NCBI GenBank assembly: GCA_016169945.1
Contig: JADLSH010000199.1
Location: 2,728,001 to 2,792,000, forward strand
DNA: 64,000 nucleotides
DNA from: Trachythela sp. YZ-2020
Lineage: Eukaryota; Cnidaria; Anthozoa; Malacalcyonacea; Clavulariidae
Direction of reading: 5' to 3'
A program made the translations under genes and the position numbers. Positions 43,101 through 54,700 of the stretch are shown in pieces. The notes beneath the pieces were generated by a model. It searched no databases. It worked only from the letters and a program-made list of their open reading frames with translations, and had not been told where the DNA came from. The first letter of the stretch is position 1. Every line of letters starts with the position of its first letter.

Positions 43101-46100
43101 AGCGGAGCTGCAATCTTGGACATAACTGGTTGAGACTACCTTTCCCTCTAAACGAAATTTGCATACTCCTTATGGTGAATTCCTTGTAAAATCATGTTGC
43201 GCTTCTTAAGCCCCAACTCCCCCAACTCAATGCTAAGCTTGTGTCATGGTAAATCACCAAAGTTGTTTCGGGGTTGTTCACAACATTGAAATGTAGGAGA
43301 GGGGGTTACAAACTTTGTTTTGGCTATGTACATTAACTTTGCTAAGGAATTGCGAGGAATGATCTCAAGCGTTACGTCCAAGATTGTGGCTCGTCTCTCA
43401 TATGAACACACAATGATTTTTAGCTGGGCTCATATGTCCTTAGTAGCTTTACCTTCATTCTGTGGCATGAGAATGTCTTGGAGAGAGATATGATGTCTGG
43501 TGGTATCAATGCCTTCGTAGAATTTCTCATAGTTCGGAAACAAGCGACGAGTTTGTTCATCTAGGATCCTTAACACCTTTAACTATAGATGAAATGATAA
43601 AACGCTCCACACACATGTTTTGAAAACCCGTTACATTTTTGACAAATATTTTGTACCCAGGCATGTGATCACATTTGAAGATCCACTGCATGCCTGCTGC
43701 CCAGGGCGTCTTTTCAGCAGTACCCACAGGAGCATTCCTCGACATTGTTTCCCAATTTTCAATGACTAAATACTTTACCTGCAGTTGAAGCTGCCTATCA
43801 ATTTCCTCTTCTTTGTCTTTCTTCGCTAATTTCATTCGCAGTTCATGATTCCTTTCTCTCTCTTTTCGAGTTAACTCAGACATGGAGTAAAACCATTGCT
43901 GCAAGAGAAATCATCATTAATAGCGAACTCATACTGTACAACCTCTGACTGTACAACGTCTATAGCTGTTAAAAAATTGAAACTCGAGCTAGGCCGTTAT
44001 ATTATACCGGGTCGGGGTGGCGCAAAAAAAGTACGACTGTTTGATTTAGTATAACTTAAAAACTAAAAGAGCTATTACACTAAAACAAGTGTTCTTTGCA
44101 TTCAGCGATGTCTAACTTAAATTTTGTTATATACCATGTGCATTTTCATGCAATATTGACTGATATAGCTGCGTTTAAACTTGAGTAAACATTTTTGGAA
44201 CTGTCGAGAATTAGCTAAAAACGGCCTATTAAACTAATTTGATAACCGTTACCATTTTATCGTAAGTATTATCGCACCCCTTCACCTTAGTGTCTGCTAC
44301 TGAGGAGTGTCGTGCACTTCACAATACCTGTACTTTTTTCTCCTGTTCTTTAAATGCTTTTTCTTGCTAGATTTCAAAACAAAACATCAAAATAAAATCA
44401 GCTATTTCATACAGTATACTGCTGCAATAAAATGACAAATAGGACCATGCGTACCTTCAGTCGCAGAAAGCGCCATTGACAAAGTCTGGCATGCATTAAG
44501 TCAAGCTGAAGTTGACTCATTTCACCACCGGTCTGCTTGCCAGAGCGAGTCTAGAAAATTTTAGGAATTTCAATAGAATTTTTTCAAAAACCCTTCAACA
44601 TTCTGTCAATCGAGCGAGATGGCCAAAATTTAGATCATATCACTGCACTGTTCTCACTAACCTGAACTGGTCGTTCTGATTTGAGATCTTTGCCGGGTAC
44701 ATCTAAAATAAAATCATTGAAAAATCGTTCAATTCCAACGCAACACACGCCAAGATGAGGGTCAATGAGAGTTGCAACTCTCGCTCGCGTTTGACCGCCA
44801 ACTCTCGTCGACTCTCATCAACTCACATCAACTTTGACCTGGTTCATGAGAGTTTGATGAGAGTTGATACGCGTGGTAATATCCAGTCAACTCTCACGCA
44901 ACTCTTGTTCTCGTTTGACCGTGGCATGAGAGTTGATGAAACTCTCATACAAACTCTCGCTTGCTAACTCTCACCTTGACCAGGGCTTTAAACTGGAGGC
45001 TCACAATGTGATTATACAGTAGTTAAGTTAGCAGGCTTCATTGTCTGCCTCGATCTCGTTTCATTGTCTTGTGCGTACTCAAGCAAGTTCGGGAAGTGTC
45101 GTATAAAAACACCATTTGACTATTTTACCTTTGCTTGTCTTCGTTCGACTTTTTTCTTTACTCGATGTAAAGTGCGAAGGTGTGAGATGACCAGAGGGAA
45201 CGGACCTATGAGTAATAAGATCATTTCAACACAGTTTTTCTTGAGAACTAACTAAACAATAATACCTAAACAACATGGATAACCCTATCAGAACAAAACA
45301 GTTCTCTTGCTCAAGAGGTCCATGCAGCAAGGACCATAAGAAAGCATGCGGTGCTTATAGTAGAGTGTGAAACTGAGACCAGAGTTGCAAAAACGCCGTG
45401 GGTATGCGAGTACCACCCGTGAGGAAGGTTTACTGGCATTGAGGAAGGTTGAAAATGAAACACAGAATAAAATATTGCAAAGCAGTTCTGCAATCGTGAC
45501 AACATTGTTACAACTTGTTGACAGCTTGTTACAACTTGTTGACAGCTTGTTACAAGTCTGTTACGAACACATCTTGTTGACAAGATGTGAGATTTTTAAC
45601 GTGTGTAGGCCTTTGTTATCGAGCACGTGTGTCATGAGCCTCCGACTCGGGTGAATTAATAATACATATTAGTAAAATTACATAGGTGATTATTGAAAAT
45701 TCTCAATGCTGATTGGCTGAGCTACCTCGGATTAATACGCGATAATCACCTAAAGCGTTTTTAAGCCGCTTTTATCGTAAATATTCAAATAAAATATTTT
45801 TGAAATGTGCATTTTTTATTTTTTTCCAATTAATCACCTATGTAATTTTACTAAAACAATTATTCACCTCAGGCTCGGTGAATAATTGTTAAATAATACA
45901 TAATACATAAAAATTTCTATAGCGCTGAATCTGCAATACTCTAAAGCGCTTTACATGCATGTCGCATTAAAAATGTTACCCAAACCGAATTTACTTATAA
46001 GAAAGTTTAAAAAGGTGCGTTTTTAAATGCCTTTTAAAAATTTTAAAACTCGGTTCGAGTCTTAAGTTGTCTGGTAAATTGTTCCATAATGTTGGGGCCG

Positions 46101-46690
46101 ATCTTCTAAAACCTCGTCCTCCTTGTGTAACCTTGTTAACCCTTGGGATAACCAAAAGGCTTTTGTCATCCGCTCTGGTGCCTTTGTTTTCACGCTTTTC
46201 AAGCAATTCGGATAAGTATTCTGGTGCAGTTCCTTGGAGACACTTAAATACAAGTGCACTCTATCCTCTTTCTCACTGGTAACCAGTGGAGTCTTTCTTG
46301 TTCCGGTGATTAATCTTGCAGCCAACTTTTGGGACTCTATATAATTTGTCCAGATCACAATTTGGAAGCCCATATAGAATGGCATTACAATAGTCATCAT
46401 ATTGTGTACCATTGGGTAACCACACCTTGTGTAGTCGACATTAAATATATCATTATCAGTGTATACCTATCTGTTTTCTGGGCTGGATTGGATTTGCTAT
46501 CTTCAGCGCCAACATGATGGAGAACCTCTGCTGGAGTTGATGTGTACAGAGGTATTTTTACATTTGTGATAATAGATTCATTTCCTGTTTCTTTCACCAC
46601 AGACATGGACGTTCCCCCCGGCTTTGCTTTTCTGCCTTTGGCCAATGTTCTGGCACCGGATGCATTCCGTGATGATTGATTTTCACTTCG
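40176..46690 (-). CDS. HAUS8: HAUS8, augmin complex subunit (5' end uncertain)
   Basis: Minus-strand exons 46467-46690, 45129-45205, 44662-44702, 44455-44550, 44328-44366, 43779-43898, 43453-43582, 42216-42295, 41475-41545 and 40176-40260 join in phase to 320 residues ending at TGA 40178-40176. HAUS8 (Hice1) is the microtubule-binding subunit of augmin, which recruits gamma-tubulin to spindle microtubules. Support: a basic disordered leader (LAKGRKAKPGG, KEKSRTKTSK), then LDLMHARLCQWRFLRLKQEK, a long coiled coil (ERERNHELRMKLAKKDKEEE), FYEGIDTTRHHISL, which corresponds to the ALDTTRHELPV segment of vertebrate HAUS8, and DELLAALQEFENNAEEVAQL. The C-terminal half is convincing. The human protein is about 410 residues, so N-terminal exons are missing; they may be the exons listed as 48734-55667. 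Two tandem acceptors (46691 and 46686) fit different upstream phases. Confidence 0.85.
41008..41425 (+). repeat. 92-96-bp tandem repeat, about 4.4 copies
   Basis: GACTGATTTGCATATAGCGC-type unit starts fall at 41008, 41104, 41198, 41292 and 41384, each with CATAGGGTACAGTCAGTG in the middle. It lies in the last HAUS8 intron and ends 50 bp before the 41475 exon boundary. Confidence 0.9.
41999..42110. mobile_element. Terminal-hairpin element end
   Basis: ATCCGGAATTAACAAGGT and ACCTTGACAATTCCGGAT are inverted, with the loop region CAGCTTTCGGCTTCGCCTGA. It resembles the hairpins at 30300 and 9313. Confidence 0.6.
42411..42585. mobile_element. Foldback MITE, GATTTGTCGGGCC family, copy 3
   Basis: It opens AAGGTACGTTCACACACAGC and closes with the inverse (GTGTGAACGTACCTT). 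The interior matches the 34504 copy with only scattered substitutions. Confidence 0.85.
42805..42990 (-). mobile_element. LINE 3'-end fragment
   Basis: On the minus strand SGAKMWNDLPFHLK precedes a polar tail, the W-N-x-L-P LINE ORF2 ending. It sits in a HAUS8 intron. Confidence 0.6.
45403..45607. mobile_element. GAGGAAGG repeat copy 2 fused to a palindromic-family end
   Basis: Up to about 45480 it matches the 22961 repeat. From 45484 it is TTGTTACAACTTGTTGACAG units ending GATGTGAGATTTTTAACGTG, TGTA. The junction suggests insertion of one repeat into the other. Confidence 0.6.
45660..45895. mobile_element. Hairpin-capped TIR element
   Basis: TIRs TTAGTAAAATTACATAGGTG and CACCTATGTAATTTTACTAA enclose about 140 bp including GATTGGCTGA (inverted CCAAT). 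Just outside the right end is the hairpin ACAATTATTCACCTC-AGGCTCG-GTGAATAATTGT. Confidence 0.75.
45960..46440 (-). mobile_element. LINE ORF2 C-terminal fragment with 3' end
   Basis: Minus-strand pieces read QKLAARLITGTRK, ENKGTRADDKSLLVIPR, RRSAPTLWNNLPDNLR and FKRHLKTHLFKLSY, the order found at the end of non-LTR reverse transcriptase ORFs, with frameshifts. The far side, GTAACCACACCTTGTGTAG, also occurs near 20216. It lies in a HAUS8 intron. Confidence 0.8.
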
Positions 46691-46899
46691 CTGGGTAAGA
46701 ATACAGAACCAAATTTAAAGTTTTTCAACACGCCAGAAACATTGACATGTTAGAAGACCAATCGTTTGAATACCTTTTTTGAGAACTAGTATATTTCTTT
46801 TCATATATAATCTTGTTGTTAGTTGTCTATAATGTCGCTTTGTTTCTCATATATTTAGTTTGTTTCGTTTGTTAAATTATCGTAAATTTTGGAGTCGCC

Positions 46900-47175
46900 T
46901 AATTGGGGAAACTGTGGCAAATTCCCTGTCGCTGCATTAATGGGGACATAATGAGGCTTATGGCGGCCATATTGGTGTGACCTCATTAGTTATTCACCGG
47001 CAAATTTAGGAAGAAAGAGTGCATGGCCACTGATGATAAATTCTTATCTAAACAACATTTGTCCTTTCCCACCAATAACTAGAAACTTATAGAAGCTCTT
47101 TAAACATGTCCCCAATACCACAGTAGATTTGTGGTGGTCACACCAATATGGCCGCCATTGGCATTGGCTTCATTT
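46900..47175. repeat. Inverted repeat with GGCGGCCATATTGGTGTGACC ends
   Basis: TGGCGGCCATATTGGTGTGA at about 46962 and its inverse at about 47136 lie roughly 150 bp apart. The arms continue imperfectly. It could be a small foldback element; the GCGGCCAT core also resembles a YY1 site. Confidence 0.55.
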
Positions 47176-47589
47176 ATGCATAGCAGATGCACTATCCAGT
47201 CCTTGTTTTCAGATCAGTGCTCACGACAGTTATACAACTAAATGACAACCAGGATTAAGATAGCCGAATCTCATTAATAAATTCATTCCTTCATATTCTA
47301 TCCTATGGCATGCTATTCTAAACGAAGCATTCCTACCCATTTTTAATGTTTTATCATGTTATACCTTCTCCTATTTCAAATAATTACGTAAAATTAAGAT
47401 ACGAATTGATAGACACGCTTACTTTTACGTTAGCTGATTTATCTCCAATTCTCGACATTGCCGAGGTCATATACTTGGATTGTACAACTAATAACGAAAA
47501 AAAATATGTTTGTGTAGACACAGAAATCAGTGAATTTAGTATAAAAAGCTTACGCGCTGGAAACAACCAAAAGAAAGCATGCAATATTT

Positions 47590-47790
47590 CGATTCACTAA
47601 CTTCCAGACGAAGTGCTTTCGCTCGAAACGTCGAAGTTCTTGTTGTATTTTTTCAGGTAGATTGATCCTAAAGGCCCGACGCTTAATGTTTCAACGCCCA
47701 TGCCTACGTTTTGACCACGACCTTTTAAGGGACCAAAGGAATGCAAAGATTGATCATTTTTCAGTCGTCTGAAATTCAACTTGCAGTGGT
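47590..47790 (-). mobile_element. Decayed retroelement fragment (possibly Penelope-like)
   Basis: On the minus strand ETLSVGPLG and, after a frameshift, INLPEKIQQELRRFERKHFV read like the region around the reverse transcriptase start of Penelope-like elements. The plus strand shows GACGAAGTGCTTTCGCTCG, AAACGTCG, a DEx-KR-type string common near such elements. Classification is weak. Confidence 0.35.
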
Positions 47791-47835
47791 GACATAAAAT
47801 TTTGAGGTAAGTCCACTTGCACTATTGGATCTATC

Positions 47836-48345
47836 CAGGGGCGAAACTACCGTGGAGGGGTGTTCCGGGTGTGACATCCCTCCAGTCTTCATCTTGTCGG
47901 GCAAATCAATACGATTTCGTGGGGCAAATCGGTTGAAAACTTACCTGAACGCCAGCTATGTTATTGTATATATAGTTTCTTTCCCAGCCGTTGTTCCCAC
48001 TCTAACAACGCTGGTGAAAGACGCGCGCATCAGGACCAGCAGCGCCTTTAATGTACACTTAAGGCTTGGGCTAGTATGAAGAACAGAAAACTCAGACAAT
48101 ATAGAATGCAGACGTGTCTGCATTGGTTGAAATGTAACGTAAAGTGTGACAATGTAACATATTTTAAAGTAATCGGTTATGGTAAATGCTTTCTTTTGGA
48201 TTAAATAAATTGAAATTACTGTTCAAATAGACCACAGCCTGACGCCATTTTTAGTTCGTCGGTCGGGCTCCACTTGAGCCACGCCCTTTTTGTCGGGTAA
48301 AAGAAGCTAACACCCCTCCAGTTGTAATATCCAACCTTCGCCCTG
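47836..48345. mobile_element. hAT-type MITE with 8-bp target duplication
   Basis: Left end CAGGGGCGAAACTACCGTGG and right end CCAACCTTCGCCCTG are inverted, with AGGGGTGTT and AACACCCCT further in. The flanks GATCTATC and GGTCTATC match at 7 of 8 bases. The 510-bp interior is non-coding. Confidence 0.85.
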
Positions 48346-48733
48346 GGTCTATCTTTATGTTATTGAGCAGTCTCAGACCCCATGACACCTCAAACATGTC
48401 TGCATGAGCACGTGGCACTATGTTTTACCAGTGTGTTTGGTGAGAGCAAGTTCATGTGTGCAAATATAGTCGTATTTGGACAGCGTACCAAGCAACACAT
48501 GCATACCCTGGGTACGAGGTTGGTCCAGTGAACTCTAAGTAAACTGGAACGCTAACCGCTATCAAATTTTCCCTCAAAGTTTTAAGTATTTCCCTTTTAT
48601 CTACAGTAAAGTCTTGAAGTTTTTATATCAAATATAACTTCTTAATAGCTTCAATTTCATATACAGACCCAGTCTATTATAGTTCAATGGGTTGGTCTAG
48701 AGATTTTAGTATACTGAGGATGACTAACTTTAC

Positions 48734-51700
48734 CTCTTGTCTTTCTCTTCTTCTTTCGCGTGACTTCCTCAACACTGGATAAAGAAAATTCTTAATGTCA
48801 TATACTACATCAATGAAAATGTAACGATCAAAACTGGACGTGTACAGTATACATGTACGTACGATCTGGCGCAAAGGACAAGAAAGAAATTTTTCGTTTC
48901 GAATTCAGGGGCTTCGATGGTGCAGTCGCTGGTGCAGTCGTCAGCGCAAGCGCCTTTCACCTCTGAGTCGCGGGTTTGATTCTCTTCGGACTCTACTCAT
49001 GTGAAAAGAGTAAGTCAACACTCTGCCGAATGTTTTGGGTTTTCTCCGAGCACTCCGGTTTCCTCCCACAGGGAAAGTTGACTGGGTGGGTGAGGATATA
49101 CAGATTAGGAAAGTAATATCACAATTGCTGTAAAAATATATAGTGTAGGCTAAGTACGTAATATAGGTAAGCGAAATACTTGATATAATCGGTCACTGAA
49201 AAGCCCCGACGGGGAGTGAGCTGAATAATATATGCATATGTATGTGTAAATAAGGCCCCGGCCGTTCACGGTTTGCAATTCTTGCGGTTTCGTGTTAACG
49301 TGGACTTAAAGGTTCTCACTCGTTAAGTGACGTACCATTAGAAAAGTGATTGGAGGGGGGGGGAGGGCGGTAAGCTTGCATGATTTTTTTGGACGTCTGC
49401 AAGTAAGCAAGCAAGCAAAGCATGTATTTTAACAGATGGTCGGCATCACTATGGTGCTTTCCAGTCGAGCTCTGTATGATTAAATACTATTTACATCTAA
49501 GTAATCTACTAAAAATCCTATCTATTATATACATTTTAAGTACAAATATTAAATGTCAAATCACCCAAAAAGATGATTTCTTAATTTGTTTTTAAACTGA
49601 GTAAAAATCTTTAATCCAGTTATATTTGGAGGAATAGTGTTCCAATTTTTGGTGAATAGGCAGTTCAACCTTAGTAATCCTTTACTAGTATAGAGGTAGC
49701 TAATTGCCTTAGATCATTTTAACCTCTGGTGTTATAAGAGTGCATGAATATCTGAGCCACGCGTAAACCAACAGCAAGATCTAATAATTGATGTAGAGAT
49801 TTGTAAACATATATACAACGGTGATATACCCTTCGTTGTGCTAACTAAAGGTATTTCATCCTAGCGTTTGTAGGGTTTCGCTCGCAGGTGATGAAGGATC
49901 TTGGCTTTTTTCTTTGTACGAATACGTTTTATTTCTTTCACCCTTGCATTGTTTTGGTGGTAAATTACCCCCCCCCCCCCCCCCAATCACTAATGGTCCG
50001 TCCCTAAAATATATACATACCACATTTCTTGTACAAAAGGTTGTACTTACCCGCTGTCCAGTCTAAATCTTACAGCAGCACTTGAAGCACCTGAACAAGA
50101 GGGAAAAGAATCTTGAAAATTGCTATGAATACGTTTGATCAATTATAATTTACGACCTTACGATCAACTGTATATGTATCTTTCATACGAGTACCTACAA
50201 AAACCACGCCAGCCGACAGTTTCAAAATGTTGAGAATTCAATAAAGGAACAATACAAGACAAGTTATTCATACATATTTCAGATATTGAATTCTCGTCTT
50301 GTTTTATTTATTTATTTATTGAATTCTCAGTATGTCATTTTGAGAATCTGCACTTTATCTAGTACCTTTGGTCATGGTTTGATACAAAGATTAAGATTAA
50401 CAGGCATGGATCCAGCTTAATCTGGTAGGAGGCATGGGAGGGGGGGGGGATGGGTGGTGCTGAGCAGGCGCTGGTTATGAAGCAGGGCACGACCGTCGAT
50501 CGAGTGCATCGTCACTGAATACCCCGGCAGGGTCAAACGTCTGAGCTTGTCAGGTTGCCTAGATAGTCAAAGAGGCCCCCAAAGTCCCAATATTATATTT
50601 TCGTTGGATAAGTGCCCTGCAAAATCCAAATTTGGATTTGATAAGGGCATTGGCACCCCCCTCTGCACCCCTCCCCAGTAAATCCAACCCTGAAGATTAA
50701 CATAAAATTATTATGTCATTTGGCGAAAATGTTTTAATTGATGATGGTAAAAAGTTGGATTTGCATTTGAAGTGTAATCTGTACTCCTTGCCAGAAGACT
50801 AACACTGTTTGAGTCACACTTGCTTAAGGTGGAGTACCACAAGCATCAAAATTGTTGCAAGTTTATAAGTTATGCAAGAACATTTTAATATGACGTAATC
50901 AGCTTTTGTTGCACATTTCAGCAATTTTGTCGCGATTACCTACACTTGAAAACCTTTGCAAAACAAGTCATATCAAAATTTTCCAAAACTACCAATCGAC
51001 ATGTATGTATCTTGAACTCTACCTGTGGCGTCAAAGTTGGGTTGTCCCACGTGAACTTCTGACTGGTTAATATTGTGTACATTCCTTGAAGGTTCTGATA
51101 CGTCGGTACATGAGCCACTGTCAAGAAAGCTCAGATAAGATCTCGGATTGCCCTTTTCTTGAACAACAACTGTTTCTAATCCTTTGCTTCTTGGGTCGAC
51201 AGGACTGCCGGCAATCGTACTTAACGAACCATCTAAATTTTCAGCAAAAATAAGATTTAGCAAAATCTATGTCTAAATACATCTAAAGTCATATTACACA
51301 AGGCAGAGTGTAACTTCACTAACTTGTAAGGGAATTTGGGACAAAACATATAATACAGTATATGCCATCACGGATGTATGCAGCTTGATCTGGGAGGTGC
51401 AGAGCGCGAGAAACAAAGTGGGGGCGACAAGACAGGGCTTGGCAGGATGCATCATCCCTGAGGGAGGTATACGGCAGTGTTCTGGGGATACAGCCTCGAG
51501 CAGGGTCCAAGAGCCGGGTCGGTGGGGATGGAGGAATCTGAGCTCTTGTAGGAATTGACATTATAGAAAATAAGTTTGCCTAGATGTTCAGAAAGGCTAC
51601 CACGGGCAAAAAAATACAGTAGCTATTAGATTTGGTAAGACCCAAAAATTTGATTTGATTAAGAAATTGGCACCACTTAGCACTCCCTTGGCCAAGTAAA

Positions 51701-54700
51701 TCCATCCTTGAATACAATATAATGATTTTTTAGTACAATACCTTCACTTGGGGGCGGGCTACAGGAGGAGTGAGATTGATCTTTATGAGGTAGTATGGCT
51801 GAAACATTTACTGAAGGAACGGTCTCCACAGGAATGTTGATCTTGCCAGCGTTACCATGATGAGGACTGCCTGTCACCTGACTGCAAAGAAATTCTTGTT
51901 TATTAACAAAGAATACATCTAGCTTCACGCATGCAAATGTACTCTCAATCCTTGTTGTAAAATCTAAAGAGACAGACACTAGGTAGAAACAGACATTCTC
52001 GTAGGAGCTGTTCAGTGGCTGATTGCTAACTAGGATCCTAACAAGATCCTAACAGCATCAGGGTGCTTATGAGGATCCTGATATAATCCTAAAGTTGACA
52101 GCTAGGATCCTGACCAAGGTCATAGATCAGGTTCCTGAAGCATTCTGACAAAAGAGTGATATATATTTATCAATTAATTTCGCCAACTAAATTCTCAGGA
52201 TAAACTTTTTATGAGTCGTACAGGTCTGTTCACACAAACCGATAAGGATTTGTCGGATACGATTCTCTTCCTGACGTATGTGATTTCGCACAATGCAGCA
52301 ACAACTACATTTTTCGCCATGTACGAGCCAATGGTCTTACTCTTGTCAGCAAATCCAGTAAACCACATACGTCAAGAGGGAGAATTGGATCTGACAAATC
52401 GGATCGTGTGAACCAGCCTTAACGATCCAAGGCCACAAACGTTTCATCAAATACAAGCCCATTTTCAGAAATCAACCCTGGTCATTGAAGTAAAAAGCAC
52501 AATGTCATACACTTACAAATACGCCATACCCTACGTTACATAACCTTATAATATAGATTTTAACCATATAATGTTAATGTCATAGTATTACAGCTATACC
52601 TTGTAGTGTTTCTCTTTGGCGAATGGCATACAACTTTAGCGGGTGACTTTATGTAACTTGCTTTTATTGGGACTTCTTTACCAACACGGCTAGCATGACG
52701 ACTACTTGCATCTATCGCCAAAACAGACGGCTAAATATAATAAACAAAACGTTTTGGTGTTGTTCAGCTGGTGTTGTTAGAATCACTCGAGCACCAGGAA
52801 CATGTCAACTGAACACGTGCAATTATCTTAGTTGGGAATTTACAATTTATACTATAAATATACTGTACATTAAATAGTGAATCGAAAATCGAGATATCAT
52901 GCATGGTAAGAAAACCCAGCAAACATAAAAACGTCTATATAATGAGGTAAACTTCAAAGATTTTTTTTTTTTTTGCTTCTCTAAACTAGAATACTGCTGG
53001 ATGGGGGTAATCCAAGAGTAGTGAGTAGATATATACACAATTTTAAAACTTATATAATTAGGTACGATTTTATGTGGAGACAATTCCATCGTGCACACTT
53101 CTTTTGCATTTAGGTTATTAAAGATTTCCACAACACGGCTTAGCGATTCAACCAGATGGTGCCATTGGATGGTTGACCTAGATTTGCTCCAAGTCTGTCT
53201 CTCAAATATTTCGAGAAAACGGGAATATTTCAATGATCTCAAATATTTCGAGAACCGTTTTCACAAAATATTTGAGACAGACTTGGAGCAAGTCTATGGT
53301 CGACCCGAGCACAAGTTTGCGTAAACATGAACAACATAGAATAAAGACTTTGGCCGAGTTTCCAGTGACAAAGATGAAGGAAAAGATTACTACTTTGGCC
53401 GAGTTTCCGGGCAAAAGATTGCGGACTACCAGAGATCGGTTGTGCTATGGTCTAGGGCTGTACTGTGAATAACTGTAACTGGCAAAGCTAAATATTAGAT
53501 AAATATATATATCAATACGATAGGATAGAAAGAGTTAAGATCCCTTAAGACTTTGTGCACTCGAACTTGTAAGTCTCTGAATAAAACAAACCTCAAAAGA
53601 AGGAGGAGCGGGAAGTTCCACTTCTTCTTTTCTAGCTTCATCTTCAGGTTCCGACAGTGATAAAGACGCTGATGGCTGAACTTTGGCGGGAGAATGCATA
53701 ATTGTCGGAGAAATTTGGTGGGAAGGTGTACTCCGATTCCTTTATAAAGAAGAATTTAAAATTATCTTTAAAGGCTGTCTTTTTCGGGGGACAATATGCA
53801 TGCGTTCTGTTTTTCGGGGTAAACATAGTCGCTTTAGGCGATGTTACACAGAACAACTTTCAGTGAAAACTCGCAATGCAAATCATTATAGAACCAATCA
53901 AATTGTCATGTGTAACATCGCCTTTAGCCTATGTCGAAGAAACCTGGAAATTTTTTTCTGTACATAAGACAAAAACTTGTAAAGGTGCAAAGAAACTAGA
54001 CCGGAGTGTCGGAACGTTGGGTCTTGGGACAACACTTCGCCAGGTGAAGTGCATTTTACAGGTCATTCAGGTCGTCAATGCAACCTAATGACCGGACCTA
54101 GAGACTCGATGAGTCAGTCATACATAGTTGAGTACCCTGCACCAATGGTTCATTACCAGTCCAACTAGTACTCAATTTCAACAAGTTGACTGACCTGAAC
54201 AGGGGTCCACCTGTTCCCCTGTTATCTAGAGGTCCACCTGTTCCTCTAGAAAAACCTACAGTTTTTGCATGCTCTGTCAGGTCTTGAGTGCCCTTACTGT
54301 CTCAGTATAACTCTAGATCTCTAGATCGACCATCAGGCCTCAACTCACTGAAAAACATGCCAGAGCTGGCTCAACCATCTGCAATCTAGAGGTCCTCCTG
54401 TTCCTCTAGGTAAAAACTTAGGTTCACTAGAGCCTAACTTTAAACTTCATTAACCAGAGAAGTGAGCGTAGACATTTTGAAAAGGGTAACTTGCCAAGGA
54501 AAACATGCTTGTCTGTACAGAAGTAGCAGGCATATCAGAAAAAACCTCACATTAATCATGTACTATACATACTCTCTTGAAGCCATAGCTGAATTATAGT
54601 TGAGAGATCTTTTCACATTGGATCCTGAGGTGGCCCTTCTGCTTGGTGATTGATTTGTTTCACTGTAAATTGAAGATGAATGAATCCAAGTTTAATGGTA

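Noticed and set aside
47346..47600. Plus-strand frame of 84 codons
   Set aside because: It abuts a decayed retroelement fragment; no homology is recognised and there is no splice context.
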